A stretch of 64,000 nucleotides of DNA from Spirochaetia bacterium (GTDB lineage Bacteria; Spirochaetota; Leptospiria; Turneriellales; JAOUOS01): positions 1 through 64,000 of the forward strand of contig JAOUOS010000015.1 in the NCBI GenBank assembly GCA_029880285.1, given 5' to 3'. How positions within the stretch are numbered: the stretch's first letter is position 1; each line of letters starts with the position of its first letter. The notes under the pieces were generated by a model. That model did no database searches. It was not told where the DNA came from and was given only the letters and a program-made list of their open reading frames with translations. Below are positions 40,693-49,733 of the stretch, in pieces. The position numbers and the translations under genes are program-made.

Positions 40693-41517
40693 ATGAAAAA
40701 AATAGTTTTTTATATAATTTATATTTTCGTTTTCAGTTATTATTTGACAGCAGAAGAACCTGTTATTCGGGAAAATACGTTTAATGATATTATAAGAAAA
40801 AAAGAGATAAAAATAGGTATATCTATGAACTATCCGCCGTTAAATTTTGAAAAAGATAATAAAAAAATTGGTATTGAAATTGAAATGGCTAATTCTTTGG
40901 CAGAATTTTTAAATGTAAAACCCGTTTTTATTCCATTATCAGTAGATTCTTATGTGAATGCTCTAGAAAAAAAAGAGGTTGATGTAATCTTGGCGGGTCT
41001 TTCAAGAGATTTGATAAGGGCGAAAAGAATATGGTTTTCAGAGCCTTATTTTCAGGTGACACCCGCGGTATTTACAGATAAAAAAAAAATACCCCAGACT
41101 AAATTTGGTGAATTTTTTGAAGAAACGCCTTATAAAAATATTTGGGATTTAAAACGAAAGCAAAATTTTATCTTCGCGGTTAAAAAAGCCAGTGTTTATG
41201 AAGACTTAATAAAAACAGAATTTTCTGAACATAGGCTGGTTATTGTTGAAAACAACCAACAGGGAATTGATTCAGTATTAACGGGAAAAGCATTTGGTTT
41301 TGTGCACGATTCTCTATTTTTAGAGTATTACATGCAAGAAAACTCAAAACTAAAAAGCGGTTATGTAATTCTTAAGGGAGGTAAAAGAGCAGAAAAAATA
41401 TGCGTGGGTCTTCCTTTTGGAGATATTATTTTAAAAAATCAAATTAATTTATGGGTAGGTGAATTAATACGGCAGGGCCTTATTGAAAAATGGCTACAGG
41501 AACATATGAATCAATAA
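40693..41517 (+). CDS. Family 3 extracellular solute-binding protein
   Basis: A 274-residue periplasmic binding protein for amino acids or similar small polar solutes. A signal peptide (about residues 1-20, ending YLTAEE) leads to the SBP_bac_3 fold: IKIGISMNYPPLNFEKD, IGIEIEMANSLAEFL, VDVILAGLSRDLIRAKRIWFSEPYF (split here in two of the ligand-contact strands), and LWVGELIRQGLIEKW. No permease or ATPase lies nearby; instead a porin and a periplasmic protein follow on the same strand with a six-base gap, suggesting a function other than classical ABC import, for example a sensor input. Confidence 0.86.
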   Translation: MKKIVFYIIYIFVFSYYLTAEEPVIRENTFNDIIRKKEIKIGISMNYPPLNFEKDNKKIGIEIEMANSLAEFLNVKPVFIPLSVDSYVNALEKKEVDVILAGLSRDLIRAKRIWFSEPYFQVTPAVFTDKKKIPQTKFGEFFEETPYKNIWDLKRKQNFIFAVKKASVYEDLIKTEFSEHRLVIVENNQQGIDSVLTGKAFGFVHDSLFLEYYMQENSKLKSGYVILKGGKRAEKICVGLPFGDIILKNQINLWVGELIRQGLIEKWLQEHMNQ

Positions 41518-41523
41518 ACAAAA

Positions 41524-42873
41524 ATGCGAAAGTTAGTAAAAGGTAAATTGAAGTTTAGTTATATATTATTTTTATTCATAGCTATTATTTTCTCACCTAA
41601 TTTATACGCAGAGGAAGAAAATGTTGAACTAGATAAGAATATAAAAAACTTAAGTTTCTCAGGTTTTTTTAGGACCAGACTTTGGCATTTTCAGAGTAAG
41701 AATGTTTTTCCCGGTAGTTTTGAAGATGATATAACTGAAAAATATGTAACATATCAAGATTTGTTTTTAAGAAACAGATTTTTACTTAAAGTCTCTTCGA
41801 ATATAGAGATTAAAACAGTTTTCGATATTTTTACGGTTTTTGGCGAAAGTGTAATAAATAATATTGATACTAAAGGTGGAGCTCTGGGCAGCGCGGGAAT
41901 TAATCTTAAAACAAGAAATTTATATTTAACGTACGCGCTGTTATCACAAAAAATGCAGTTCGCGCTGGGTTTGCAGCCTTTTAGTCTTCCCGGCGGATAT
42001 ATTTTAGCCAGTGATGGTACAGGTATAAAGATGAGCTATGATATATTTAAGGGGTTTTGGAATTCATATATTTATTATATAAAAGCCTATGATAATTCAA
42101 AAGAAAATTTCGGTGAAGGCTTTGGCAATTATAATTTTAATGATAATGATATTTATGTATGGGGCAGTAAAACATCATTTAATGAAAATTATTCGTTAGA
42201 ATTTTACTATGTTTACCAAAAAGATTTAGATTTGAATTATGACGCAGACTGGGCAAAACTGAATTGGGTGGGTTGTCATAATAAATTTTTTATAAATAAA
42301 TATTTTATTGAATTGGCACTTATTTATAATTCGGGAAAAATAAGAGAAAAAACCGATGATAGTGCCAATAATGAAACAACCAATGTTAAAGCTGGATTGT
42401 TTGATCTATGGCTGGGTTTTCGGTATGAAGCTTTAGAATTCGCGTTAAAAGTGAAAGGTGCGACGGGAAATATAACGCACAGAATACATTCTAATTCTTT
42501 TCAGGACATCAGAGCTTCAAACTCATTTACATCTTTAATAATAGATAACACAGGCGGTCTGTCTTACAGAGGCTCGCTTTATGGTATATTAGGGCAGGGG
42601 ATAGAAATAAAATACGCGTTTTCAAATTTTGAGCTGTTGACGCGTTATGTTCATTTTCGAACCGCGAATAAAATAAATATTCAAGAAAATAAAAAGAGTA
42701 ATTATTTTGGTGATGAATATGAAATACAAGGTAAATATAATATAGAAGAATATTTCTCTATATTTATAAATGGGGCCGTGTTTAATCCTAATGAAGCTTA
42801 TACTTCTATTATGCAAACAGACAATAAAAATCATATTTATGAATTTATGATAGGCGGAAGAGTTGATTATTAA
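41524..42873 (+). CDS. Outer-membrane beta-barrel protein
   Basis: A 449-residue exported barrel (signal peptide about residues 1-29, ending LYAEE). Strand-like segments with alternating residues run the length of the chain (LSFSGFFRTRLWHF, LRNRFLLKVSSNIEIKTVFD, MQFALGLQPFSLPGGYIL, GGRVDY end). The FSGFFRTRLW opening and LRNRF segment are similar to alginate-export-like porins. It belongs to the three-gene operon with the solute-binding protein upstream and a periplasmic protein overlapping its 3' end by 11 bases. Confidence 0.75.
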   Translation: MRKLVKGKLKFSYILFLFIAIIFSPNLYAEEENVELDKNIKNLSFSGFFRTRLWHFQSKNVFPGSFEDDITEKYVTYQDLFLRNRFLLKVSSNIEIKTVFDIFTVFGESVINNIDTKGGALGSAGINLKTRNLYLTYALLSQKMQFALGLQPFSLPGGYILASDGTGIKMSYDIFKGFWNSYIYYIKAYDNSKENFGEGFGNYNFNDNDIYVWGSKTSFNENYSLEFYYVYQKDLDLNYDADWAKLNWVGCHNKFFINKYFIELALIYNSGKIREKTDDSANNETTNVKAGLFDLWLGFRYEALEFALKVKGATGNITHRIHSNSFQDIRASNSFTSLIIDNTGGLSYRGSLYGILGQGIEIKYAFSNFELLTRYVHFRTANKINIQENKKSNYFGDEYEIQGKYNIEEYFSIFINGAVFNPNEAYTSIMQTDNKNHIYEFMIGGRVDY

Positions 42874-43690
42874 AAGAAATATTTTTATCTTTATTTATTT
42901 ACTTTCAGGTTTATCAAATTATTTATTTTCTGAAGAATTTTATCCATTTAAGGATGATGTAAATGGGGTATCGTACCGCTTTGATGAAACGAGCCAAGTT
43001 GATATAAATATAAATGATATTAAAGATAGTTTCTTTGTTTCTTATGAAAATATATCTTTAGCGGTGAATTTGTTTTATAAATATATTAGAGAGCATGAAT
43101 TAAAAAAAGCGGCTATTTTATTTTACAGCATTTTAGATATTTCTTGTCAAGATACTAAGCCCGAATATAAAGAAAAATGTGAAAGATATAAGAATAAAAC
43201 AATTTTCTTAGAAAAAGAGTTATATAAAAAAAAAACTACGGAATGGTCAAAAGAAAAAGAAAATAATCAGTATTCGCTTACTTTTTCAAGCAATAAGTAT
43301 ATTTTTAAAGACGATGTCTTTAAATTGATGATTTTATTTGACTCGCGTGTGAATTTAATTCTTAAGAAAAAAACAAAAAGTAAAACTTCACAAATTCGCC
43401 AATTTGAATATAAATCAATTCAAAGTGTGGGTAAAATATTTTTAGAGGGATATCAAAAACCTGTTCATTTTGATCTAAAGTCATATAAAAATCTTTGGGA
43501 AAATAGGGCCAGCTTAAGTAATAAACTAAAATGGAATGACTTTGAAATGGAGTATTTAGATGGCAAAAAATTTAAAGGTCTTTCTAGTGTTGAGCCAAAA
43601 ATAAAAACTGTTTATTATATTGCTTTATTTAATGATAAAGGGATTATTATGTCATTTCAGGGCAAGGTTCCAAAATTAGTTTTTTATTAG
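42863..43690 (+). CDS. Periplasmic protein of the porin operon, unknown function
   Basis: A 275-residue exported protein from TTG 42863, overlapping the barrel gene by 11 bases. Signal peptide about residues 1-24 (IFIFIYLLSGLSNYLFSEE). The mature part is charged with a central lysine-rich stretch and strand-like C terminus (KTVYYIALFNDKGIIMSFQG). I recognise no family. Its 3' end overlaps the convergent regulator gene by 15 bases. Confidence 0.6.
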   Translation: MIIKRNIFIFIYLLSGLSNYLFSEEFYPFKDDVNGVSYRFDETSQVDININDIKDSFFVSYENISLAVNLFYKYIREHELKKAAILFYSILDISCQDTKPEYKEKCERYKNKTIFLEKELYKKKTTEWSKEKENNQYSLTFSSNKYIFKDDVFKLMILFDSRVNLILKKKTKSKTSQIRQFEYKSIQSVGKIFLEGYQKPVHFDLKSYKNLWENRASLSNKLKWNDFEMEYLDGKKFKGLSSVEPKIKTVYYIALFNDKGIIMSFQGKVPKLVFY

Positions 43691-44581
43691 GCTTAAATCT
43701 TTGGTCATTGTTACACTATTGCCTATTTTATTATATTCTATACTATCCATTTGTATTTTTGACAGAAAAATACCCCGGCCGCTTAGCCCCTCTAAAAATT
43801 CTTCTTTATTTTGTGAAATCTTAGATGTATCAAAACCGCTACCTTCATCTTTAATTGTAAAAGAGATTTTTTTATTTTTATAATGGTAAGTAAACCATAC
43901 TTTTTTTTTGTTATAGGGAACGCTGAAGGCTTTTTTATTTAAAAATTCCAGATAGTTAGGCGTAGAATTAATAAGTTCTTTTTTTTCTTTTGATGTAATG
44001 CCTAAATTACCATGTTCCATTGCGTTTATCAGCATTTCATATAAAGCCAGCCTTATGCCCATTGTAATTTTTTTTTCAGATCCAATAAATCTTTTTATTA
44101 TTTCTATTATTTCATTAATGAATGAATTAATAAGGTTAAAATTTGTATTGAGAATAAATGTTCTTTTTTCTTCGCTTAAATTTTCTAAAAGGTCATAATC
44201 ACCTTTCATATTCGCTGTTATCGCAAAAAATCTATCGATCATTAAGGCTAAATCTTCAATGGAAAAGGGTTTTTGCATGAAATCTGTCGTACCCAGTCGA
44301 AGCGCAGAAACAGCTTTTTCGACAGTTGCTTTTCCTGTTATGATAACCACCATGATATTAGGTAGTCTTTGTTTGACTTTTTTTATAAAGTCAAGAGCAT
44401 TCTCGCCCGGAAAGTCTATTTCAGATATTAACAAATTATATTCTTTTTCTTCACATAATTCTTCAGCTTTATAAATAGTTGGCGCGTAATCGATATTCAT
44501 CTTTGTAGATAATAAATCTATCATTATCTCTTTAAGAGATTTATCGGGATCGGCCAATAAAGTTTTTGGTTTTTGCATCAT
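43676..44581 (-). CDS. Pseudo-receiver fused to RsbW-type ATPase domain
   Basis: A 301-residue cytoplasmic regulator. Residues 3-120 form a receiver: LLADPD for the acidic pocket, IITGKA with the conserved Thr, and FMQKPF with the Lys. The phospho-acceptor position is Glu54 in LLISEIDFPG, where Asp is normal. Residues about 140-300 form a GHKL ATPase of the anti-sigma/RsbW class (EMLINAMEHGNLG N box, DEGSGFD, SGRGIFL). There is no histidine kinase dimerisation domain, so it is a Ser-kinase or binding switch controlled by a receiver that may be permanently in the on-like state. A STAS protein is encoded at 28780-29421. Confidence 0.85.
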   Translation of the reverse strand: MMQKPKTLLADPDKSLKEIMIDLLSTKMNIDYAPTIYKAEELCEEKEYNLLISEIDFPGENALDFIKKVKQRLPNIMVVIITGKATVEKAVSALRLGTTDFMQKPFSIEDLALMIDRFFAITANMKGDYDLLENLSEEKRTFILNTNFNLINSFINEIIEIIKRFIGSEKKITMGIRLALYEMLINAMEHGNLGITSKEKKELINSTPNYLEFLNKKAFSVPYNKKKVWFTYHYKNKKISFTIKDEGSGFDTSKISQNKEEFLEGLSGRGIFLSKIQMDSIEYNKIGNSVTMTKDLSLIKN

Positions 44582-44636
44582 TTAATTTATATTATGTACA
44601 TATTGATAAAAAGAGTTAGAGTCTCAAGCAAAATCT

Positions 44637-46550
44637 TTAATTTGAAGTTTTAGAAGGGCCTGAAAATATTTCAAGTGATGGTTCCATATTTAGTATTGTA
44701 ATATGAAAATTTAAAGAAGTAAAATCAAGTCCTTTTTTAATTGCGGTTCCTACTATAGGTATCGGATCTAGAATTTGTTCTATATGAAATGGTAAAAAGC
44801 GCAAGTTTAATTTTCCTTTGCCTTCAAAGGGATTAAAAGTTCCTGACAGCCTAAATTCGCCTATCCCAGAACTTTTAATTAATCCCTCTTCTATAAAAAA
44901 TTTACTATCTTTAAGATACCCTCGAAAAAGAGCAGTTTCTATTGTAATATGTTTTCCTGATTCAAAGGGGCGTTTTAGATGAGCCAGAATATTGATATTT
45001 AAGAACCTATAAAACTTAATAGCCGTATTTGCCGGTATTTTAAGATTTGCTCCCTCTAAACGGAATGTTTCTTTTTTGCATTGAATACCTTTAATAACAC
45101 AGTCTAGCCTTGTTTGCAGCTGTAATGTTCCCAGTGAACCATCAATCATATTATTTAAAAATAACTGGGATTCCATATCGCCTGTAATTGTTAAATTCTC
45201 TTTAAAAGATGTTTTCATGTCGTGAACAATAAGGCGCATAAAATTAGACTCTAAATAAACATCTGAAGACTTAACACCTGTTTCTGATCCCCAGTAGTAA
45301 CCTTGAAGATTAAACTTCTTTTCTTTATTCATTTTTGCGGATTCTGAAATTATGGGTATATTAACAGAAGAATAAAATTCATAAAAAAGTTTTTGTTCCC
45401 ATGGGTTATAAGTAAGTTTTACAGGAACTATAAATCCGTTCATAATTTTAAAATGTTCTGTAGTTTTAAGAGGCACAAATGTGCCTAAGTATTTTGAAGC
45501 CGTATTCCATGGAATTTGAGAATTAGGAATAAACTGCAAGCCAAAAAGAAAATCTTTATACTTCCAGTCGGCTTCAGCTGAAATTATCGTTTCATCTAAA
45601 TAAATATTAAACTGCTGTAATTTTAAAGTATCAATATCAGCATATCCGCCGGCTCTTATTTCTAAAGGTTTTATCGGCTTTATATCAATATAGGAATATT
45701 CAGGATTTTTTGCGTCAGCAACAGAAAACTTATTTACTTTAATATAATGTGAATGCAGCAGTCTTTTTAAAGGAAATTGCATAGAAATAAAGTGATTTGA
45801 AGAAGCTTTGCCTTTTAACAGCAATGACATTTGTGGAAAAGTTTTAATTAATTTGTTTAAGTCGCAATTTGAATTTACATAAATTTCTACTAATTTTAAC
45901 CAATTATTATTTTCTTCTCCATTTTTCCAAACATCAATATTAACATCTCCATGAATCCATTCACCTAAGTTATAATCAGAGTGAATTACAATATAAGGTT
46001 TTAAATATTCCTGCTTTTTTAAGAAGAAATCATTTACGGTAAGAAGAGGTTTTTCTTTTGAAATTGAATCAATAAAAAGATTAAATTTATTTACTTCAAG
46101 CCATTTCGTAAGGTTAAATTGTTGAGGTATTAGTGATGTTAATCGGCTTACTTCTTCCATTATCATTTCTACTGTTGTATATGGCTGAGAAATGTAATCT
46201 ATAGATTCGGGTGTATCTAAAACTCTAAGTGTAAATTCTTTAACTTCTATGCTTGATATTTTTTGTTGTTTATTTATAATTAAATCAATTATATCAAGAT
46301 TTAAAGTAATATTATCAAATACAAATTCATGATTGTTTTTATATTTAAATTCTAACTTGTCAATTTTAAATTGCGGCAGTGGGAAAAAGTTGGTTTTTAC
46401 ATCGGCTTCTTTTACAAAAATATTATAAGTTTCAGCTGTTTTTAATAATTCTTCAGGAAATTTTACAGAATAATCGCGTGTAATTAGTATAATGATTATA
46501 AGGATGAAAAAAAAGATTAAAACAGAAAGATTTTTTTTTTTCTTTTTCAA
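44637..46550 (-). CDS. AsmA-like envelope protein
   Basis: A 637-residue protein with one N-terminal membrane helix (about 9-24) after a Lys-rich start, followed by an all-beta periplasmic body. The layout (VKEADVKTNFFPLPQFKIDK, then FDNITLNLDI and KISSIEVKEFTLRVL) follows the AsmA/Mdm31 pattern in which a core basis function is evaluated along a long beta groove, as in bridge-like lipid-transfer proteins. The C-terminal IGEFRLSGTFNPFEGKGKLN and GTAIKKGLDFTSLNFHI are typical of that class. It lies beside an OmpA lipoprotein and, across the divergent gap, a second AsmA-like gene. Confidence 0.72.
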   Translation of the reverse strand: MKKKKKNLSVLIFFFILIIIILITRDYSVKFPEELLKTAETYNIFVKEADVKTNFFPLPQFKIDKLEFKYKNNHEFVFDNITLNLDIIDLIINKQQKISSIEVKEFTLRVLDTPESIDYISQPYTTVEMIMEEVSRLTSLIPQQFNLTKWLEVNKFNLFIDSISKEKPLLTVNDFFLKKQEYLKPYIVIHSDYNLGEWIHGDVNIDVWKNGEENNNWLKLVEIYVNSNCDLNKLIKTFPQMSLLLKGKASSNHFISMQFPLKRLLHSHYIKVNKFSVADAKNPEYSYIDIKPIKPLEIRAGGYADIDTLKLQQFNIYLDETIISAEADWKYKDFLFGLQFIPNSQIPWNTASKYLGTFVPLKTTEHFKIMNGFIVPVKLTYNPWEQKLFYEFYSSVNIPIISESAKMNKEKKFNLQGYYWGSETGVKSSDVYLESNFMRLIVHDMKTSFKENLTITGDMESQLFLNNMIDGSLGTLQLQTRLDCVIKGIQCKKETFRLEGANLKIPANTAIKFYRFLNINILAHLKRPFESGKHITIETALFRGYLKDSKFFIEEGLIKSSGIGEFRLSGTFNPFEGKGKLNLRFLPFHIEQILDPIPIVGTAIKKGLDFTSLNFHITILNMEPSLEIFSGPSKTSN

Positions 46551-46616
46551 TGCCCCTCATTATATCATTAATCACATTGTTATGAAATTAGTTATACATT
46601 AATATTCAATCATTAT

Positions 46617-47150
46617 TTATTGATCAGAAATAACTTCAAAAGTAACACGTCTATTTACTGAGGAATTAGGATTATTTGAATCTTTTAGTTCAGCTGAGCC
46701 CAAACCTCTATATTTTATAGCGGGGTCATCAATACCGTATTTTTTTAAGGCATTATAAACAAATACAGCTCTTTTTTCTGAAAGAGCGATGTTTCCTTCT
46801 TTATTGCCTGTAGGCTCTTCTGGTCCTTTTGCGTCGGTATGGCCGGATATTTGTAAAATATATCCCGGCGGCAGCTTTTGTAGTAATTCTTTTAATACCG
46901 GTACCGAATTTTTTACCCACGATCCATAGATTTCATTTTTTATTTGAGTACCCTTGTATGCAAATCCCTCTAAAGTTAATTTAGCCAGTTTTATGTTTAC
47001 ATCGTTTACATTAAATTCTGTTGTGCTTTTAGTACTGGTTTCAGGTTCAGGTTTTGGTTCTTCTTTTACCTGAGGCTGCGTTGAACCGCAATTAATAATG
47101 ACAAATATGGCCAATAATATTGTTAATCGTAAAATATTTTTTATTTTCAT
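46617..47150 (-). CDS. OmpA-family peptidoglycan-binding lipoprotein
   Basis: A 177-residue lipoprotein: signal peptide with IINC lipobox near residue 21, a Pro/Glu/Lys linker, then an OmpA_C domain (about residues 60-175). Peptidoglycan contacts are seen in LQISGHTDAKGPEEP, SEKRAVFVYNALKKYG and YRGLGSAELKDS, and SSVNRRVTFEV ends the fold with the conserved Asn-Arg-Arg. It probably ties the outer membrane to the wall, as Pal or Pal-like proteins do. No Tol genes are adjacent. Confidence 0.88.
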   Translation of the reverse strand: MKIKNILRLTILLAIFVIINCGSTQPQVKEEPKPEPETSTKSTTEFNVNDVNIKLAKLTLEGFAYKGTQIKNEIYGSWVKNSVPVLKELLQKLPPGYILQISGHTDAKGPEEPTGNKEGNIALSEKRAVFVYNALKKYGIDDPAIKYRGLGSAELKDSNNPNSSVNRRVTFEVISDQ

Positions 47151-47272
47151 AGTACTCTCCTATATATCAATTGTATTAATATTGTTTATTTATTATATAT
47201 TTTAATATGCTAAAATATAATTTAATTTTTTAAACAGGGTGTCAAATAGTTTAATAAATAATAATGGTTTTT

Positions 47273-47304
47273 GAAAACGGTCACAAGCACCCGTTTTCAC
47301 GGGT
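47273..47304. other. Two mutually exclusive hairpins
   Basis: GAAAACGG (47273-47280) can pair with CCGTTTTC (47291-47298), while ACCCG (47289-47293) can pair with CGGGT (47300-47304). Both use 47291-47293, so only one stem can form. They lie in the 217-base gap between divergent envelope genes. Confidence 0.4.
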
Positions 47305-47367
47305 ACAAGCATTGATGTGGGATCTATGAACTTCTTGACGTGTATAAATAAATAAAAAAAATGATAA

Positions 47368-49653
47368 ATGCTTAAAAAAATTTCCTTCAAGTTGTTAAAG
47401 TATTTTGCTTATCTATGCATTTTGTTTTTGTTTGTAATTGGTTTAATTATTGGTTATTTGTATATAAAATATCCTCCTGAGAAATGGAAAGATACTGTTG
47501 TTTATCAAATAGAAAAACTGTTGTTTGCTAGAATCGAAATTAAGTCAATTTCATATTCTTTTGACGGCAGTATTGTATTTAACGATGTTATTATTTATGA
47601 TATAGACCCCTCGAAAAATAGTAATAAAGATTCTTTATTACTCGAATCTAGTTTGAAACTTTTAGAAGCAAAAGCCATTGAATTATATATCAATCCGGCT
47701 GTTTTATGGGAAAAAAAACTGCGGATAAGTTCAGTTAAGTTAAAAGATACCACTATAAATGTACTGCAGGATAGAACGTCAAAAAAATATAAAATAAACT
47801 GGCAAAGAGTTCCTTATGTACGACAGTATCTTTTTAATGAAAAAGAATCATTGAAAGACATGAAAGAACCGGATGTCTTAAAAGAAAAAAGTGAACTAAA
47901 ACTGGAAGAATTTTCTCTTGAAAATATAACTATTGATAATCTTACGTTAAATTGGCAGGCAGCTAATTACTATCCTATAACAGGATTATATACATTTGAT
48001 ATTGAAACTGATATTGAAGAAAATAATTTAAAGTTACTTATTGACTTAAAATTACCAAAAGAAGAAAAAGTTAAGGCAGATGTGTTTTGGCAAATTGAAA
48101 AAGAAAAGAATATTTTAGATTTATTTGAAAAACTTGCTCTTGAGATTGAAAAATTAAACTTTCCTTACGGAAAAATTAATCTGGATTTTGATAATTTTAC
48201 ATTTAGCTATTTAAAGCCGTTTGAAATTAAAATTCCGCTTTTATATATTGATGGGAACGTAAATGTTGAAATACCGTCTAATAAGCCAGATAGTGAAAAT
48301 TATTTGAAAATTCAAACCAATAATCTTGAAACTCTATATCAAAAAGATTCTACATTTAAAATGCCTGTTAAAATTTCGGGAACATATAATTATAATATGA
48401 AAACAGATTTTCTAACAACCTCTGAATATAATCTTGTTCTTGATGGAAAAAATAGTTTCTCAGGTAAAGAGCTTAATATCGTAAAAGGAGATTTTCAAAA
48501 AATTTTAGGAGACTTTGTTGTAGATTTAAAATCAATTCAGGAAAAATTTAATCTACCTTTTGATGTTAACGGTATAATGAAAGGCGAGATTTCATACCAA
48601 AAAGAGAATAAACATCCGTATATAAATGCTACTTTTGAAAATGTTAATTTAACTTATCAAAATTTAGCATTGCTTTTAAAATCAAATTTTAGTTTAGAAT
48701 TTAAGAATAATGAAGCTGTAATAAAAGAATCTTTGGTAAACATTTTAAATCATGATGTAAATTTTAGCGCGAAACTAAGAGATGTTGAAAAAGAAAAAAT
48801 TAACCTTGAGTTTAATATAGAGGGTGATGAATTCAACATTAACAAACTACTCAGTCAAGAAAAAACAGTCTTTGTATGGCCGAGGTTTAACCTTTACGCT
48901 GAAGATAAAAAAGAAATTTCACCTAATATTGATATTAAAGGTTTTATAAAGTTTGAAAAACTCAAGTATAATAATATACAAGCGAAAAATTTAAAGTCTA
49001 AAGTATTTTATGAAAACAAAAAAATCAGTTTAGATCCTATTCAATTTAATCTTGCCTCAGGTGATTTTTTAGGAAATTATGAGTTAAGGTTAGATGATCT
49101 TAAAAAACATAATTTTAAGTTAAATTTAGAAAAATTTAAAATGCATGAATTTTATAAAATGTTTGAAGCATCAGGAAATTTTTACTCTACAATATCAGGT
49201 GTTTTTGAAGGTCAAATGAGCGGAATGAGTCCTGAAGAATTTCAAAAATCAATTAATGCGACTGTTTTTTTAAAAGGCTCAAGGGGTAAAATGGAAGAAC
49301 TATTCTTTCAAAAAGCTTTTTTAGGCAGTGTACTAGCTCCTCTTGAAGATAAGCTAAGAATGATTGAATTTGATTCATTTCAAATGGAGTTGGCAGCCAA
49401 AGATTCTATGGTGTATGTAAGAAACTCTGAGTTTGAATCTTATCAGTTAAAGATAAAAGGAATGGGTAAAACAGACTGGAATTGGCAGGGAGAGGTAAGT
49501 ATTATTCTTAGGTTTACAGATAATTTTATTCAAGATATAGCAAATTTGGGAAGACTGGCCATACAAGATTCAAGAATGGGCAGCTGGTATAATCTTCCTT
49601 TTTCATGCCAGGGGAATATCACTGAAGTTTCATGTTACCGCCAGAATTGGTAA
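47368..49653 (+). CDS. AsmA-family protein
   Basis: A 761-residue AsmA-like protein. One membrane helix near the start (about 15-36: YLCILFLFVIGLIIGYLYIK) is followed by a long beta-rich periplasmic chain. Family features are the early IEIKSISYSFDGSIVFNDVI, LLEAKAIELYINPAVLWEKK and the late repeated segments ending WNWQGEVSIILRFTDNF, LGSVLAPLEDKLRM and LPFSCQGNITEVSC, which resemble the AsmA_2 end region. Likely role: phospholipid movement or envelope homeostasis between membranes. It has no good ribosome-binding site; an earlier ATG seven bases upstream is out of frame and stops at once. Confidence 0.78.
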   Translation: MLKKISFKLLKYFAYLCILFLFVIGLIIGYLYIKYPPEKWKDTVVYQIEKLLFARIEIKSISYSFDGSIVFNDVIIYDIDPSKNSNKDSLLLESSLKLLEAKAIELYINPAVLWEKKLRISSVKLKDTTINVLQDRTSKKYKINWQRVPYVRQYLFNEKESLKDMKEPDVLKEKSELKLEEFSLENITIDNLTLNWQAANYYPITGLYTFDIETDIEENNLKLLIDLKLPKEEKVKADVFWQIEKEKNILDLFEKLALEIEKLNFPYGKINLDFDNFTFSYLKPFEIKIPLLYIDGNVNVEIPSNKPDSENYLKIQTNNLETLYQKDSTFKMPVKISGTYNYNMKTDFLTTSEYNLVLDGKNSFSGKELNIVKGDFQKILGDFVVDLKSIQEKFNLPFDVNGIMKGEISYQKENKHPYINATFENVNLTYQNLALLLKSNFSLEFKNNEAVIKESLVNILNHDVNFSAKLRDVEKEKINLEFNIEGDEFNINKLLSQEKTVFVWPRFNLYAEDKKEISPNIDIKGFIKFEKLKYNNIQAKNLKSKVFYENKKISLDPIQFNLASGDFLGNYELRLDDLKKHNFKLNLEKFKMHEFYKMFEASGNFYSTISGVFEGQMSGMSPEEFQKSINATVFLKGSRGKMEELFFQKAFLGSVLAPLEDKLRMIEFDSFQMELAAKDSMVYVRNSEFESYQLKIKGMGKTDWNWQGEVSIILRFTDNFIQDIANLGRLAIQDSRMGSWYNLPFSCQGNITEVSCYRQNW

Positions 49654-49733
49654 TTATAGTATTTAAATTATTAATATTAAATAACGATAAAATTTAATCA
49701 TAAAATCATTTTTAATTAGACCGATATTAAATT

